Made by a program: the position numbers and the translations under genes. 5,833 nt of DNA from Bryobacterales bacterium. GTDB taxonomy: Bacteria; Acidobacteriota; Terriglobia; Bryobacterales; Bryobacteraceae. Below, one piece after another: positions 5,297-5,833 of this stretch. The stretch is from assembly GCA_009697495.1 (NCBI GenBank), contig SHUN01000218.1:1-5833 (forward strand), written 5' to 3'. The stretch's first letter is position 1. Each line of letters opens with the position of its first letter. A model generated the notes under the pieces. The model was not told the origin of the DNA. It saw only the letters and a list, made by a program, of their open reading frames with translations, and ran no database searches.

Positions 5297-5833
5297 GCAT
5301 CAACCGTCGAACGTTTATGCAATCGAGCGCGGCTGCGATGGCCGCGACAACGCTGCCGAAGGGCAAGGCGGATGCGTGTATTTTCCTGTGGCTGGGCGGC
5401 GGCGCGGCGCAGACGGACACTTTCGATCCAAAACGCCGGGGCGATGGGAAAAAAGTGGCGGGGTCCGCTTATGACTCGATCGACACGGCCATTCGCGGTG
5501 TAAAGCTGAGCGAGCATATGCCGAAGACCGCGCCGCTGCTGGACCGTTGCGTTGTCATGCGGTCCATCACACATTCCATCGTCAGTGAGCACGCGGCGGC
5601 GGCAAATCTGGTTCATACCGGGCGAACGCCGAGCGGGACTTTGCAATATCCGTCGATTGGTTCGGTGGTCGCGCATCAACTGGCCGCGAAGACGGAAGAA
5701 GTGCCAAGTTACGTCGTGATGGGGTACCCGAATATTACCCGGGATCCGGGGTTTCTCGGGGCTAAGTACGGGTATGTCTATTTGACGCAAGTGGATATCG
5801 GTCCGAATGGATTAGTGCGGTCGCCGGACGTGG
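5293..5833 (+). CDS. DUF1501 family protein, Tat signal, 3' end outside window
   Basis: ATG 5293 overlaps the preceding stop (ATGA), so translation is coupled. The visible 180 residues begin with a twin-arginine signal (Asn4-Arg-Arg-Thr-Phe-Met9) and a short Ala/Ser-rich core. The first beta strand then follows, Ala28-Cys-Ile-Phe-Leu-Trp-Leu-Gly-Gly-Gly-Ala-Ala-Gln, leading to Asp42-Thr-Phe-Asp45-Pro-Lys. Later family marks are SEHMPKTAPLLDR (73-85), MRSITHSIVSEHAAAANLVH (89-108) with His94, His100 and His108, and the TG-x-x-P and YPSIGSVVAH blocks. DUF1501 proteins belong to the alkaline phosphatase/sulfatase-like fold and are exported folded through Tat; no substrate is established. The usual GGPSQ-type turn reads Gly-Gly-Ala-Ala-Gln here, so the customary Ser is Ala. 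The signal peptide is short: only about 27 residues precede the first strand, with no clear AxA cleavage site. Family length is usually above 400 residues, so well over half is missing. Confidence 0.93.
   Translation, partial: MSINRRTFMQSSAAAMAATTLPKGKADACIFLWLGGGAAQTDTFDPKRRGDGKKVAGSAYDSIDTAIRGVKLSEHMPKTAPLLDRCVVMRSITHSIVSEHAAAANLVHTGRTPSGTLQYPSIGSVVAHQLAAKTEEVPSYVVMGYPNITRDPGFLGAKYGYVYLTQVDIGPNGLVRSPDV

Noticed and set aside
1..5833. CRISPR array, insertion sequence, tRNA or phage attachment site
   Set aside because: I saw no regularly spaced repeats, transposase motifs, terminal inverted repeats or cloverleaf-forming segments on either strand by eye.

Overview
The window looks like a chromosomal stretch, or metagenome contig, of a GC-rich bacterium, most likely an Acidobacteriota of the Bryobacterales/Solibacter type. 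The basis is the exported PA14-DUF1549-DUF1553 protein followed by a Tat-signalled DUF1501 protein, a pair common in Planctomycetes, Verrucomicrobia and Acidobacteria. The EstB-like serine hydrolase also has family wording typical of Solibacter-like genomes. The taxonomic call is from memory of these families and was not searched. Every gene I believe in is on the + strand.

Layout. 3-107: tail of a gene that starts outside the window. 107-353: gene-poor stretch with a short ORF interrupted by an in-frame TAG and a 9-bp direct repeat. 354-1031: compact two-gene module, a DUF433 (VapB-like antitoxin) gene followed after 3 nt by a DUF5615 PIN-like (VapC-like toxin) gene. Its hand-counted GC is about 50-58% in sampled lines, lower than in parts of the downstream genes. 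1061-1993: exported serine beta-lactamase-family hydrolase with its catalytic motifs intact but several family loops apparently missing, all in frame. 1981-2736: uncharacterised four-helix membrane protein with a glycine-rich linker, overlapping the hydrolase by 13 bp. 2768-5296: large exported PA14/DUF1549/DUF1553 protein with a CxxCH motif. 5293-5833: start of a DUF1501 protein, overlapping the previous stop (ATGA) and running off the window.

Working together. The DUF433/DUF5615 pair is a textbook antitoxin-first type II toxin-antitoxin arrangement. The DUF1553/DUF1501 pair is almost certainly one translationally coupled unit whose products act outside the cytoplasm; its biochemical role is not established. 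Hydrolase and membrane protein are also coupled by overlap. Promoter-like -10 elements lie just before the hydrolase (about 6 nt upstream, consistent with a leaderless transcript) and just before the DUF1553 gene, suggesting that these two pairs may be transcribed separately.

I see no rRNA, tRNA, CRISPR array, insertion sequence or convincing terminator. The points most worth a second look are the shortened hydrolase and the loss of a usually acidic residue in the toxin (Gly58). The DUF1553/DUF1501 pair is a known but functionally undescribed system.
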